The notes under the pieces were generated by a model. It did not search any database, was not told the origin of the DNA, and worked only from the letters and a program-made list of their open reading frames with translations. Shown piece after piece: positions 7,747 through 16,267 of a stretch of 64,000 nucleotides of DNA (position 1 is the first letter of the stretch; every line of letters starts with the position of its first letter). The stretch comes from Coriobacteriaceae bacterium AM113-163 (lineage in GTDB: Bacteria > Actinomycetota > Coriobacteriia > Coriobacteriales > Coriobacteriaceae): positions 7,213 to 71,212 of the forward strand of contig JAQDWB010000012.1 of NCBI GenBank assembly GCA_027673765.1, read 5' to 3'. The translations under genes and the position numbers were made by a program.

Positions 7747-9654
7747 ATGGAACAGATTATCTTGAACATACTCGAGGCTCTGCGTCGCGGCGAGACCGTG
7801 GACGACAAAGCGCTCGTCAAACTGATACATGCCGAGGCGCGCCGTGAGGGTGCCGACAAACGCGATTTGGCCAAGCGCCGTCTGCTGCCGTTCTGCCAGC
7901 GGGTTAAACGTGAGGAGCCGGCTCGGTGGGCTGCGTGGAATGTCGATGCCGAGTTGGAGGGTCAACTGCTGCAGGTGTTGCGCATGAAGCCGCGTCGCAC
8001 GGCTTCGGGCGTGGCGACCATTACCGTCATCACCAAGCCCTGGCCATGCTCGGGCGATTGCCTGTTTTGCCCCAACGACCTGCGCATGCCCAAGAGCTAT
8101 CTGCATGCTGAGCCCGCGTGCGCCCGTGCGGAGCAAAACTGCTTCGATCCGTATCTGCAGGTGAGCGCCCGTTTGACGGCGCTTTCGCAGATGGGACATG
8201 CGACCGATAAGATCGAGCTCATTGTGCTTGGCGGTACCTGGAGCGACTATCCGGAAGGCTATCAGACATGGTTTATGTCGGAGCTCTTCCGTGCGCTCAA
8301 TGACGATGCCGTCGCCGGCGTGGCAGCCAACCCCATGTTAGCGCGTCCGGGCATCAGCCGTGCCGAGGCAGGGCGCCTGCTCGATGACGCTCCCGCCGAT
8401 GCGCTGCCGCCGGTGGTAGCGGAGCGTCGCGAGCGCTATCGGGCCGCCGGCATTGCGACAGACGAGGCCGAGCTCGCTGCCGGCGTTGCCGACGAGCAGG
8501 GGCGTGTGGATGCTGCCGTGGGCGGCTATAACCGCGCGGTGCGTCGTCTGTACGGCCCTGGCACGCCGTGGGGCGAGGTCGCCGAGTGGCAGACAGCAAC
8601 GATGGAGGAGCTCGAGCGCCAGCAGCGCATCAACGAGACGGCGAAGCATCGCGTGGTGGGACTCGTTATCGAGACGCGCCCCGATGCTGTAACGCCGCAG
8701 ACCCTCACGCTCATCCGCCGCCTGGGCTGCACCAAGATCCAGATGGGTATCCAGAGCCTCGACCAACATTTGCTCGATATCAACGAGCGCCGCATTTCGG
8801 TGGCGCAGATCGAGCGGGCGTTTTCGCTCGCGCGCCTGTTTGGCTTTAAGATCCACGCTCATTTTATGCTCAACTTGCTGGACGCCACACCCGAGGGGGA
8901 CAAGCGCGACTACGAGCGCTTTATGACCGAAGGGGCCTTTATGCCCGACGAGGTCAAAGTCTACCCGTGTGCGCTCATCGAGGGCTCGCGTCTGGTGGGC
9001 TGCTATGAGCGCGGCGAGTGGCGCCCCTATTCCGAGGAAGAGCTGCTCGATGTGTTGGCCGACGACATCGTGGTGACGCCGGCGTTCTGCCGTATCAGTC
9101 GCATGATCCGCGACTTTAGCTCCGATGACATCATGGTGGGCAACAAGAAGCCCAACCTGCGTCAGCTCGTCGAAAACCGCTTGGCTGCTCGTGGGGAAGG
9201 CGCGACGGTGCGCGAGATTCGCTATCGCGAGATCAGCACGGCGGGTGCCGACTTGGATGAGCTGACCCTTGACGAGGAGGTGGCGTACGAGACGCCGGTG
9301 ACGCACGAGCGCTTTTTGCAGTGGGTGACGCCGCAGGGCAAGATCGCGGGTTTTTTGCGCCTGTCGCTGCCCGATCGTACTTTTGTTGCCACACATGCGG
9401 ACGAGTTGCCGACGATGCCGGACGAGGCGATGATTCGCGAGGTACACGTGTATGGCATGGCGGCGCGCGTGGGGGATCAAGGCCAGGCAGCCCAGCACCA
9501 TGGATTGGGGCGTTTGCTCGTAGAGCGTGCGTGCGAGATTGCCCGGGATGCGGGTTATGCGCGCATCAACGTGATCAGCGCGATTGGTACGCGCGAGTAC
9601 TATCGCCATTTGGGTTTTTACGACCATGGACTCTATCTGCAAAAGGAGCTCTAA
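7747..9654 (+). CDS. elp3: Elp3-type radical SAM/GNAT tRNA uridine-34 enzyme
   Basis: This 635-residue enzyme has the full Elp3 layout. An N-terminal tRNA-binding region (1-90) is followed by a radical SAM core with C101-x3-C105-x2-C108 (CSGDCLFCPND) and the LGGTWSDYP and IETRPD segments. A C-terminal GNAT acetyltransferase domain (about 520-635) contains HHGLGRLLVERACEIA and YYRHLGFYDHG. Elp3 uses acetyl-CoA and SAM to build the cm5 group on wobble uridine 34 of tRNA. Bacteria normally use MnmE/MnmG for U34, so Elp3 is an unusual gene in a bacterium. GGGGG lies just upstream of the ATG. The stop abuts the next gene's start with no gap. Confidence 0.92.
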   Translation: MEQIILNILEALRRGETVDDKALVKLIHAEARREGADKRDLAKRRLLPFCQRVKREEPARWAAWNVDAELEGQLLQVLRMKPRRTASGVATITVITKPWPCSGDCLFCPNDLRMPKSYLHAEPACARAEQNCFDPYLQVSARLTALSQMGHATDKIELIVLGGTWSDYPEGYQTWFMSELFRALNDDAVAGVAANPMLARPGISRAEAGRLLDDAPADALPPVVAERRERYRAAGIATDEAELAAGVADEQGRVDAAVGGYNRAVRRLYGPGTPWGEVAEWQTATMEELERQQRINETAKHRVVGLVIETRPDAVTPQTLTLIRRLGCTKIQMGIQSLDQHLLDINERRISVAQIERAFSLARLFGFKIHAHFMLNLLDATPEGDKRDYERFMTEGAFMPDEVKVYPCALIEGSRLVGCYERGEWRPYSEEELLDVLADDIVVTPAFCRISRMIRDFSSDDIMVGNKKPNLRQLVENRLAARGEGATVREIRYREISTAGADLDELTLDEEVAYETPVTHERFLQWVTPQGKIAGFLRLSLPDRTFVATHADELPTMPDEAMIREVHVYGMAARVGDQGQAAQHHGLGRLLVERACEIARDAGYARINVISAIGTREYYRHLGFYDHGLYLQKEL

Positions 9655-10533
9655 ATGAACAAGCCGAGTGTTTCTGCTGGTGTCGTTGCCGGCGTTGCTC
9701 TGGGAGCCGCGGCGCTTGGTGCGGCCGCGGTCGCTGTTCGTGCTGCCTGTCTGCAGGTTGCGCGAACCCGCAATGGGTTGGCGCGTGTGAAACGCGTGCA
9801 CGATGAGGGCGGCGATGAGATTCGCGTGTTGGTGCAAGGCGGCGTCTACCAAAGCGCAAGCTACGTTGGCGAGCGTTGGGCGGAGCCCGTCTTTGCGTAC
9901 TATCGTGCGTTTGACGATGCGTTTGAGGCCGAGGATGCAATGCGTGACGCTTATGGTCACGGTATCGACCGTGTGCTTATGCTGGGCGGCGGCGGGTTTG
10001 CCTATCCCAAGTTTGCGCTGATGTCGCACGAGAGCTTGCGCATGGATGTCATTGAGTACGATGCCGAGATTACGCGCCTGGCGCGCCGTTGGTTCTACCT
10101 GGACGAGCTGGAACGCACGGTGGGCGATCGCTTGCGGGTGATTACCGCCGAGGCTCGCTCGTATCTGGGTGTGACGAGCGTGGGCCATCGTCGCTACGAC
10201 GTGGTCGTGAGCGATTGCTTTGGCGGTGCCGAGCCCGTGCGCGAGCTGGCGACCGTTGAGGCGCTGCGTCTGGCGCGGGGCAGCCTGAACCCTGGGGGTA
10301 TCTACGTGGCCAATATCGTGAGCGCAAACGAGGGGAGCGATGTGACGTTCCTTCGCGACTGCGCTGCCACGGCACTCGAGGTATTCGCCCACGCCTGGGT
10401 GGTCCCATGCGGCGATGCAGAGTTCGGCGGCGAGGAGAATTATCTGCTCATCGCCAGCGACGGCGACTACGCCTTTGCCGAAGCTGTGCCCTTCGACACC
10501 GACTTCCTCGGCACCGTCCTTCACGACAAGTAA
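9655..10533 (+). CDS. Spermidine synthase-like methyltransferase-fold protein
   Basis: This 292-residue protein starts with a hydrophobic Ala/Val-rich segment (about residues 8-32), either a signal anchor or a single membrane helix. A Rossmann fold of the spermidine-synthase/SAM type follows: VLMLGGGGFAYPK near residue 108, an acidic VIEYDAEITRLARRWF, and DVVVSDCFGG. The putrescine-binding gate residues of true SpeE enzymes are not obvious, and orphan proteins of this kind are often not polyamine synthases. Its ATG directly follows the elp3 stop, with AAGGAG inside the elp3 coding end, so the two are co-transcribed and probably coupled. It converges on the helicase gene at 10561. Confidence 0.72.
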   Translation: MNKPSVSAGVVAGVALGAAALGAAAVAVRAACLQVARTRNGLARVKRVHDEGGDEIRVLVQGGVYQSASYVGERWAEPVFAYYRAFDDAFEAEDAMRDAYGHGIDRVLMLGGGGFAYPKFALMSHESLRMDVIEYDAEITRLARRWFYLDELERTVGDRLRVITAEARSYLGVTSVGHRRYDVVVSDCFGGAEPVRELATVEALRLARGSLNPGGIYVANIVSANEGSDVTFLRDCAATALEVFAHAWVVPCGDAEFGGEENYLLIASDGDYAFAEAVPFDTDFLGTVLHDK

Positions 10534-10560
10534 GTCTCCCCGTCCCAAAAAAGACTGGTC

Positions 10561-13005
10561 CTAGGCGTGGTCGCGCCAGCTGCGGACACGCTGCTTCATG
10601 CCCTCTATGTCGAGCACGCCTTCGGCAAAACCCTTGCGCACGAGCTCTTCGGGAACAAACTCGTCGTAGCGGTCAAAGTAAGGCACCTCGCCAGGATAGA
10701 CGAGCTCGATGGGATCGAAGTCCTTCTCGGCCTCGGCGGCGAGCACCTCAAAGAACGTCTCCTCGTCGGCCTTCATCTTGAACTGCATAAAGTATGGACG
10801 CGACGAATCGAGCCCGCGAAGGCCAAGCTCCGCGGCGCATTTAATCTTGAGCACGCGCTCGAGTGCCAAAAAGGCGTAACTGCCCAGCCAGGGGAAGAGC
10901 ACCCAGGTATCGCCGCCCAGGTTGATGAGCGGCTTGGTTCCCGCACCCGAAATCTCGGCCGTATGACGAGCCTGTGCTAAGCGGGCCCGTGCGTTACCCA
11001 TAAGGTACGGATATGCCGCGTGCTCGTTGAGCGCCTTGCGCATGCGCTCGAGTACGTGTGTATTGATGTCGCCGGGGCAGTCGCCAAAGTAGGCCGGCAC
11101 CCGGCCCTTGACCTGCGTGGCAAAGACGGTGTGGCGCCTCCAGTCCACTTCCTCGACAATCCAGCAGTGTCCGGCGATGGCGATGCGCTCACCGGGCGGT
11201 GGCGGATTGACGATCGTGCCCAACTCGGCCGACTCGCTGCGAACGGTGAACTCCTCGTTTTCCTGGAATACGGCGTAGAACTTAAAGTTGTTAATGATGC
11301 GCTCACCCGCGAGACCCACGATGAGCCCACCGCCCTCGGTGACTTGGATATGGTCGATCTTAATGAGGTGACGCAGCAGTACGCGATAGTCATCGGCCGA
11401 GACGCGGTGGAAATAGCTGAGCGTGAGCACACGCTGGGCAAGCTCGGCCGGTGTGAGCTCGCCGGTGCTGGCGAGCGTCGACATGGTCTGGTGATAGAGC
11501 AAACTGTAGGGGAGCCGATCGAGCTCGGGTGGCTCGACCCACTTTTCTTCGCGATAGAGTTGTACGAGTGCGATGCCCTGTAGGAGCTTCCAGGGAATGG
11601 TCTCGGGCATCATCGTGCGCGGCTCGGGCTCCTCCTCGCGCATGACAAACCACATCTCGGGCGGAAGATCGCGGCGGCCTGTGCGCCCCATGCGCTGCAA
11701 AAAGGAGCTGACGGTAAACGGTGCATCGATCTGGAACGCGCGCTCCAGGCGACCGATATCAATGCCGAGCTCCAACGTGGAGGTGGCGACGGTTGTCTGT
11801 GCCTGTTCCTCGTCGCGCATGAGCTCCTCGGCGGTCTCGCGTAGCGATGCCGAGAGGTTGCCATGATGGATGAGGAAGCGGTCTGGCTCGTGCCGGTTTT
11901 CACAGTAGCTGCGCAACATGGAGCACACGGCCTCTGCCTCCTCGCGCGAGTTGGCAAAGACCAGGCACTTGCGGCCGCGCGTATGCTCAAAGATATAGCC
12001 CATACCGGGGTCGGCGTTTTCGGGCGCCGTGTCGGTGGGGTTGAGAAGCGCCTGCTCGGTCGCACGTGGGATGTCGACTTCGCCCTCGGGGGCCGAGGAA
12101 GTGCGACGGTCTTTGGGAGCGGCCTTGCCCCGCGCCTGCTCACGACGTTGATGGTGTTCTTCCTGTGTAAGCTGTCCGCTGTGGCACATGTCTTGTCCGG
12201 ATGCGGGCAGCGCCGCGGGCGCCGCCGTCTCAATACGCTCGCAAGCAAGCACTTCGGCCTCTTGAGGACCTGTGCTCTCGAATCCTCGCTGCTGCGCCTG
12301 GGGACCCGAGTTGTAGAAGTGCTCCATGGAGATACGCCACACGCGGCGCGGCTCCTCAAAACGGGGGATAACGCAATCGCGTCCCGTTCCCTGTGAGAGA
12401 AAGGCACCCGTGCGCTCGGGGTCGCCGATGGTGGCTGAAAGGCCAATGCGGCGGGGCTGCACGCCTGCCATGCGCGAGAGGCGCTCGATAAGGCAGAGCG
12501 TCTGCCCGCCGCGGTCGCCGCGCATGAGCGAATGGACTTCGTCGATAACCACATAGCGCAGGTCGCAGAACATACGCGGGATCGCCATGTGCTTATGGAT
12601 CAGGAGCGCCTCGAGTGACTCGGGTGTAATCTGCAAAATGCCGCTCGGCTTTTTGATGAGCTTAGCCTTGTGCGACTGCGAGACATCACCATGCCAGTGC
12701 CAGACAGGGATATCGGCCTCTTCGCAGAGGTCGTTGAGGCGAACGAACTGGTCGTTGATGAGTGCCTTGAGGGGGCCAATGTAGAGGGCGCCCACGCTTG
12801 CGGGCGGGTTCTCCCAAAACTCGGTCAGGATGGGAAAGAAGGCTGCCTCGGTTTTGCCGGAAGCCGTGGATGCCGTCAGGAGCACATTATCTTGCGTGTT
12901 AAAGATGGCATCAGCTGCTGCAACCTGGATAGAGCGTAGGCTCTCCCAATCGTGGGAGTAGATGAAGTCTTGGATAAACGGGGCGTAGCGGTCAAAGGCG
13001 TTCAC
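10561..13005 (-). CDS. Lhr/BrxHI-like SF2 helicase
   Basis: This 814-residue helicase has motif I TASTASGKTE (44-53), DEVH box (155-158), SAT (190-192) and motif VI QRMGRTGRR (437-445). Beyond the RecA pair is an Lhr-type winged-helix and C-terminal region with PAYFGDCPGDI. A low-complexity charged stretch (about 233-335, rich in Q, E, A, P) separates the two RecA domains and is unusual. The closest remembered families are Lhr-like helicases such as BrxHI of type 2 BREX. GTG at 13005 is chosen because AAAGGAGG precedes it at ideal spacing; the frame is open further upstream but without a site. It is the last gene of the TerB/ATPase/helicase operon, 116 bp after the ATPase gene. Confidence 0.85.
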   Translation of the reverse strand: MNAFDRYAPFIQDFIYSHDWESLRSIQVAAADAIFNTQDNVLLTASTASGKTEAAFFPILTEFWENPPASVGALYIGPLKALINDQFVRLNDLCEEADIPVWHWHGDVSQSHKAKLIKKPSGILQITPESLEALLIHKHMAIPRMFCDLRYVVIDEVHSLMRGDRGGQTLCLIERLSRMAGVQPRRIGLSATIGDPERTGAFLSQGTGRDCVIPRFEEPRRVWRISMEHFYNSGPQAQQRGFESTGPQEAEVLACERIETAAPAALPASGQDMCHSGQLTQEEHHQRREQARGKAAPKDRRTSSAPEGEVDIPRATEQALLNPTDTAPENADPGMGYIFEHTRGRKCLVFANSREEAEAVCSMLRSYCENRHEPDRFLIHHGNLSASLRETAEELMRDEEQAQTTVATSTLELGIDIGRLERAFQIDAPFTVSSFLQRMGRTGRRDLPPEMWFVMREEEPEPRTMMPETIPWKLLQGIALVQLYREEKWVEPPELDRLPYSLLYHQTMSTLASTGELTPAELAQRVLTLSYFHRVSADDYRVLLRHLIKIDHIQVTEGGGLIVGLAGERIINNFKFYAVFQENEEFTVRSESAELGTIVNPPPPGERIAIAGHCWIVEEVDWRRHTVFATQVKGRVPAYFGDCPGDINTHVLERMRKALNEHAAYPYLMGNARARLAQARHTAEISGAGTKPLINLGGDTWVLFPWLGSYAFLALERVLKIKCAAELGLRGLDSSRPYFMQFKMKADEETFFEVLAAEAEKDFDPIELVYPGEVPYFDRYDEFVPEELVRKGFAEGVLDIEGMKQRVRSWRDHA

Positions 13006-13121
13006 GGGGCCTCCTTTCAACAACGAATCTCTCAACGCGGCTGGCAACGGCTTGCTGCATTACTGCTTCAACGTTTGCCCAGATAAAACCTGCCAAAATA
13101 AACCTGTCCCTTTTTGGTAGG
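13006..13121 (-). other. Gap in the TerB operon with a possible repeat fragment
   Basis: This 116-bp spacer lies between the ATPase stop and the helicase start. In the direction of transcription it carries AAAAAGGGACAGGTTTATTT and a partly similar second half (GGCAGGTTTTATCTG), a style seen in Coriobacteriia intergenic repeats; this is recollection only. It includes the helicase ribosome site next to 13005. No terminator is evident, so read-through is likely. Confidence 0.4.
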
Positions 13122-14426
13122 TTAGATGGTGAACTCGGCGAAGTTGCGGTCGCCGCCTGCGGTGCCGGTGTCGCCTGTTGCGGCTGCCGGCGCCAGCGCG
13201 TCGCCGCCGACGCTTTGCAGCAGCTCGGCCACGTTGGCGTCGGGGTTTTGGCATAGGATGTCGAGCAACTCGATAAAGTCACGAATGACTTCACGCGGCG
13301 TCAGATGCGTGTCGGCTCCCACACGACCGAACTCGATCTTGAGGAAGTCCACCAAGTCGTTCTCGGTAAGCGTGGGCGTCCAGCCAAAGTAGCCGGCGTG
13401 AATTTGCATGAGTTTTTCGATGAGCACCAGTAGCTCCTCGTAGGTGAGCGGCTGCAGGCGGATGATGGGTGCGAGCATGTCCTTAAGGTCCTCACGCGCA
13501 AAGCGACCCTGAGCGAGTCGGCTGCGCAGAGCCTCGTAGGAGAACACGCCGCGGCGGCGGTCTTCGATGGAGGTTGGCGTGCCGCCCATGATCATGCCCA
13601 GGTACTGCGCCTTGCCCTGAAGTGTGTCGTTGTACATGGTCAGGATCTTCTCGTAGTTGTACTGGCGCGTGATGGCATTGGGAATCTTATATAGATTCAC
13701 GAGCTCGTCGATGAGCACCAGCATGCCCTTGTAGCCACTGCAAACCAAAAAACGCGCGATGAGTTTGACGTAGTCGTACCAGTCGTCATCGCTGATGATG
13801 GTCGAGGAGCCCAGCTCGGCGCGCGCCTCGCTCTTGGTGCGGTATTCGCCGCGAATCCATTTGGTTACGCGGCTCATAGCTTCTTCGTCGCCCTCGGATA
13901 CGGCCGCGCGGTAGCGGCGGAGCATGCGGGCGAAGTCAAAGCCGTGGACCATCTCCTCGAGCGGGGCCAGTTGGGCATTGACGACCGACTCGTCGACGTC
14001 GGCACACGAGGCGACCCAGCGATCCAGAATAAGGTTGAGCGCACCGCCCTCGGGGCGCGTCTTGGTCGATATATTGCGGATGAGCTCGCGGTAGGTGGCA
14101 AGACCTTGTCCCTGACCGCCCTGCAGGCGGCGCTCGGGCGACAGGTCGGCATCAGCGACGACGAATCCCTCGCCCATGGCGTGCGTGCGGATAGTCTGGA
14201 GCAAAAAGCTCTTGCCGGCGCCGTAACGACCGACCAGAAAGCGGAAGCTCGCGCCACCGTCGGCGATGAGACTCAGATCGGTGAGCAGGGCGCGGATCTC
14301 GACCTCGCGCCCTACGGTGATGTAAGGAAGGCCGATGCGCGGGACCACGCCGCCCTTGAGCGAGTTGAGAATGACGGCAGCGACGCGCTTGGGCACGCGA
14401 GGTGCTGCGGATGCGGTATCACTCAT
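13122..14426 (-). CDS. DUF2791 P-loop ATPase (BrxD-like)
   Basis: This 434-residue AAA-type ATPase has Walker A GRYGAGKS at residues 66-73 and Walker B MLVLIDE at 235-241, then a NLYKIPN segment and a sensor-like MIMGGTP. These features fit DUF2791, the family that includes BrxD of type 2 BREX. The C-terminal 40 residues are Ala/Gly/Thr rich. In BREX-2, brxD accompanies brxHI, and here the next gene is a BrxHI-like helicase; PglX, PglZ, PglW and PglY are all missing from the window. The start overlaps the end of the TerB-N gene by 8 nt, showing tight coupling. Likely role: ATP-driven assembly or DNA loading for the helicase, by inference from context. Confidence 0.82.
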   Translation of the reverse strand: MSDTASAAPRVPKRVAAVILNSLKGGVVPRIGLPYITVGREVEIRALLTDLSLIADGGASFRFLVGRYGAGKSFLLQTIRTHAMGEGFVVADADLSPERRLQGGQGQGLATYRELIRNISTKTRPEGGALNLILDRWVASCADVDESVVNAQLAPLEEMVHGFDFARMLRRYRAAVSEGDEEAMSRVTKWIRGEYRTKSEARAELGSSTIISDDDWYDYVKLIARFLVCSGYKGMLVLIDELVNLYKIPNAITRQYNYEKILTMYNDTLQGKAQYLGMIMGGTPTSIEDRRRGVFSYEALRSRLAQGRFAREDLKDMLAPIIRLQPLTYEELLVLIEKLMQIHAGYFGWTPTLTENDLVDFLKIEFGRVGADTHLTPREVIRDFIELLDILCQNPDANVAELLQSVGGDALAPAAATGDTGTAGGDRNFAEFTI

Positions 14427-16179
14427 GGTCTAGGTATCCTCTCACGTCTGCTTCGTAGTCCTCGATAATCTGCGGCCCTGCCGCGCTAAATTCAATCACG
14501 GTGTCGCCCACCAGGTCAAAGAGCGCCTCGTTGATGGTATCGACGAGCATGTCCTCGCTCTGCTCCGATTGCACTACCGCCGATTCCGCCTGTACTGCGT
14601 TGTGCTCGAGCAGCGCGCGGAGATAGGCGTCTGCGGCGGGCGCGAGTTCGTTCGTGGCGTCAGCGGGCGTAGCAGCTGCGAACGCGGGCGTCGGCGCGAG
14701 AAGCGGTGCCACGACACCAAACTGTTCGGTGGATATGGTCGGCTCGTCGGACTCGTCCTGCCCTGCGGCCGCCGCGACCGCCTCGACCGTCGCGTCGGCT
14801 ACGGGCTCGGCTTCCGGTTGCCCTGAGTCCGCTGCCTCGGCTTCTGCGGACGCGCCGTCCTCGCGTTCCTCGTCGATCAAAAGCGCTTCGCGCGTTTGTG
14901 CGGCAGCGCTCCGAATGTGCCCCAGCTGGCTCAAATCGATATCGATCTTGACGGGCTGGTGTGCGGCGTCCCACGAAAGCCATGCCACAATCTCGTCATC
15001 GATAATCTTGGTCAGATATTTGGGGACCTTTTCTTCCTTCAGGGGATGGGCAGGGTCCAGGGCCAGGCGCAGGCGTTGGTCGCAGGCGCGCATCATCTCG
15101 CCAAGTTTGCTGCTCTTTTGTCTGCTGCCGTGAATCCGCATGCATTCCCAAAAACCGTTTTGGCAACGGTAGATATGGATGGGGTCCAGACGGTATTCGC
15201 AGTCCTCGTGGCGCTCGGGCGCAAAGAATACGGCCGAGGCAAACATGGTGTAGGGCATTGCCGTCTCCTCCCCAAATAAACTTGCCACGATGCCGGTCTT
15301 TCGGTGCGTGTCATAGTAGCGCGCCATGCGGACATACACGGCGCACGCCACGTGGCGCAGATCGCGGTGGTGGCTGCGGTCGAGCCGCGAGTTACTTAGG
15401 TTGTACGTGGAGAGGGCGTTGATGGCGGCCATGAGTCGCTCCTCGCGCACCTCATCGGGCGGAAGGGGGAGCGTGGGCTCGGAGGTTTTGCGACGCTTGG
15501 GTGCCGGGTCAGACGGCGTCGGTGCTGGTACAAGGTCTCGTGCCGCGCGCCGCAGTTCGATAAGGGCGTTATCGAACATGACGGTTTTAGAGTCGCGAAG
15601 CAGCTTGGGGTCGAGCCCGTGGAACACGGCGTAATCTTGCAGCCACACGCGCGCAAACCGGTCGATGCCGGGCTCGAAGGCGCGATAGACATCCCAAAAA
15701 GCCTTGATCTTGTTAAAACCATCGAGTGGATTATCTACGCCAATGCCGCAAATCAGCTCATAGAGATACAGAAAGGCAAAGGACGTAGACGTTTCCTCGA
15801 CGGTTCCGCGGCGCACTTGGGCACGCCAGGTAAAGTAGCCGCGCAGCTGCCGGTCGCTCATGGCATTGTAGGTGGGAAAGTACGACTTAAAGGTGCCGTT
15901 GTAGGGGCAGTCGTCCTCAAAGTCGGCCATCAGCAGGCCTTGGCGGTAGAAAAGCTCGGCTTCCGAAAGCCAACGACCCGCGCCGCCCTTGGGGTCATCC
16001 TGCCAGCGCGATATCTCGCGCATTTTGCGGTACTGGTCGGGGAGGAAATTCTGCATCTGTCGGCCGGTTTTGAGAATCGGCTCGTCTGCGTAGATTTCGT
16101 TTGAGAAGCGGGCGGACTGATGGGTCCGGGCCTCGGCCATAATGCGCTCGATGAGCATCTTGATGTCCTGGTCGGCCAC
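14419..16179 (-). CDS. TerB-N/TerB-C domain protein
   Basis: This 586-residue protein has a TerB-N domain beginning near residue 75 (ELFYRQGLLMADFEDDCPYN, then the aromatic FKSYFPTYNAMSDRQLRGYFTWRA). A Pro/Lys-rich linker lies around residue 240, an Ala/Glu-rich linker around 430-500, and a TerB-C-like end (about 540-586) contains MLVDTINEALFDLVGDTVIEF and IIEDYEADV. TerB-related domains were named from tellurite-resistance loci and are thought to act in stress or nucleic-acid-linked complexes; the biochemical role is not established. It is the first gene of the operon. Translation starts at GTG 16179 with GGAGAGGAG upstream. A likely extended -10 promoter lies at 16217-16225. Confidence 0.85.
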   Translation of the reverse strand: MADQDIKMLIERIMAEARTHQSARFSNEIYADEPILKTGRQMQNFLPDQYRKMREISRWQDDPKGGAGRWLSEAELFYRQGLLMADFEDDCPYNGTFKSYFPTYNAMSDRQLRGYFTWRAQVRRGTVEETSTSFAFLYLYELICGIGVDNPLDGFNKIKAFWDVYRAFEPGIDRFARVWLQDYAVFHGLDPKLLRDSKTVMFDNALIELRRAARDLVPAPTPSDPAPKRRKTSEPTLPLPPDEVREERLMAAINALSTYNLSNSRLDRSHHRDLRHVACAVYVRMARYYDTHRKTGIVASLFGEETAMPYTMFASAVFFAPERHEDCEYRLDPIHIYRCQNGFWECMRIHGSRQKSSKLGEMMRACDQRLRLALDPAHPLKEEKVPKYLTKIIDDEIVAWLSWDAAHQPVKIDIDLSQLGHIRSAAAQTREALLIDEEREDGASAEAEAADSGQPEAEPVADATVEAVAAAAGQDESDEPTISTEQFGVVAPLLAPTPAFAAATPADATNELAPAADAYLRALLEHNAVQAESAVVQSEQSEDMLVDTINEALFDLVGDTVIEFSAAGPQIIEDYEADVRGYLDHE

Positions 16180-16216
16180 CGCTTCTCCTCTCCTAACGCA
16201 GCTTCGGTGACCTCAT

Positions 16217-16225
16217 ATCATAGCA
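16217..16225 (-). promoter_or_regulatory. Extended -10 promoter of the TerB operon
   Basis: On the minus strand the sequence reads TGCTATGAT, an extended -10 with five of six consensus bases. It lies about 40 nt upstream of the GTG start. No good -35 is visible, as expected for extended -10 promoters. The DUF554 gene upstream is on the same strand, so some read-through is also possible. Confidence 0.5.
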
Positions 16226-16267
16226 CAGCATCAAACAGGTGTTCGAGATACTGCTGCGTAGATAGAT

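Noticed and set aside
8338..10548. Minus-strand 736-codon frame opposite elp3 and the next gene
   Set aside because: Antisense shadow of two supported genes, with no recognisable motif.
10561..16179. Complete BREX system
   Set aside because: Only BrxD-like and BrxHI-like proteins plus a TerB protein are present. PglX, PglZ, PglW and PglY are missing in the flanks.
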